Shown: positions 5,602 to 5,631 of the stretch, piece after piece | How positions within the stretch are numbered: the first letter of the stretch is position 1 | Layout: each line of letters opens with the position of its first letter | Translations under genes and position numbers: made by a program | Source: Bacillota bacterium | GTDB taxonomy: Bacteria; Bacillota; Bacilli; Bacillales_B; DSM-18226 | Direction of reading: 5' to 3' | Assembly: GCA_021821235.1 (NCBI GenBank) | Contig: JAKACS010000255.1 | Coordinates: 1 to 5,631 of the forward strand | Length of the DNA stretch: 5,631 nt | Notes under the pieces: generated by a model | Told to the model about the DNA's origin: nothing | Database searches by the model: none | The model's input: the letters and a program-made list of their open reading frames with translations, nothing else

Positions 5602-5631
5602 ATGGATGGCTGGACGATGATACTTTTTCGA
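5602..5631 (+). CDS. Start of a third operon gene, possibly a DUF421 (YetF-like) membrane protein
   Basis: Only ten codons are visible: MDGWTMILFR, with the right edge cutting the gene. The start is well supported by GAGGTGA (5588-5594) 7 bases upstream, a much stronger site than that of the preceding gene. A short polar start, a Trp and then an I/L-L-F-R run is how many DUF421/YetF proteins begin, and such a gene commonly follows DUF1657 genes. Ten residues cannot prove the family; a coding start is likely, the product is a guess from context. Confidence 0.45.
   Translation, partial: MDGWTMILFR

Overview
The window looks like chromosome of an endospore-forming, low-GC Bacillaceae (Bacillus, Geobacillus or a relative). 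The reasons are AT-rich DNA with strong AGGAGG-type ribosome binding sites and sigma-A type promoters, YitT, SPFH and DUF1657 families that are typical of that group, and a probable forespore promoter at the right end. No RNA gene, CRISPR array, insertion sequence or transposon end is visible.

Left part, all on the minus strand. Positions 1-666 hold the N-terminal 222 residues of an SPFH/Band 7 membrane protein, which runs off the left edge. Its own promoter lies in the gap to the next gene. Positions 796-1710 hold a YitT-family membrane protein (YitT_membrane plus DUF2179), monocistronic, with a clear intrinsic terminator at 764-791 and a probable promoter near 1745-1775.

Middle part, minus strand. 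Positions 1899-4807 form a compact three-gene efflux operon, transcribed in the order MarR-family regulator, short EmrA/HlyD-like adaptor, 14-helix DHA2/EmrB-like exporter. The genes are 7 and 10 bases apart, with each downstream ribosome binding site built into the end of the gene before it. The operon has a consensus sigma-A promoter (4886-4915). Just downstream of it lie a perfect TATTTCG/CGAAATA inverted repeat and a third half-site, the likely operator for MarR autoregulation. A 14-bp hairpin at 1858-1890 ends the operon. The logic is a drug or lipophile sensor that derepresses its own tripartite-like pump. The exporter carries an unusual extra N-terminal membrane anchor and charged linker of about 95 residues.

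Right part, plus strand, divergent from the efflux operon. Two tandem small DUF1657 genes (5092-5295 and 5374-5580) are followed by the first ten codons of a third gene (5602 onward) that resembles the start of a DUF421/YetF-type membrane protein. A sigma-G-like promoter (5023-5051) precedes them. This matches the opening of spoVA-associated, 2Duf/spoVA2mob-like operons linked to spore heat resistance. That identification is an inference, because the diagnostic genes would lie beyond the right edge.
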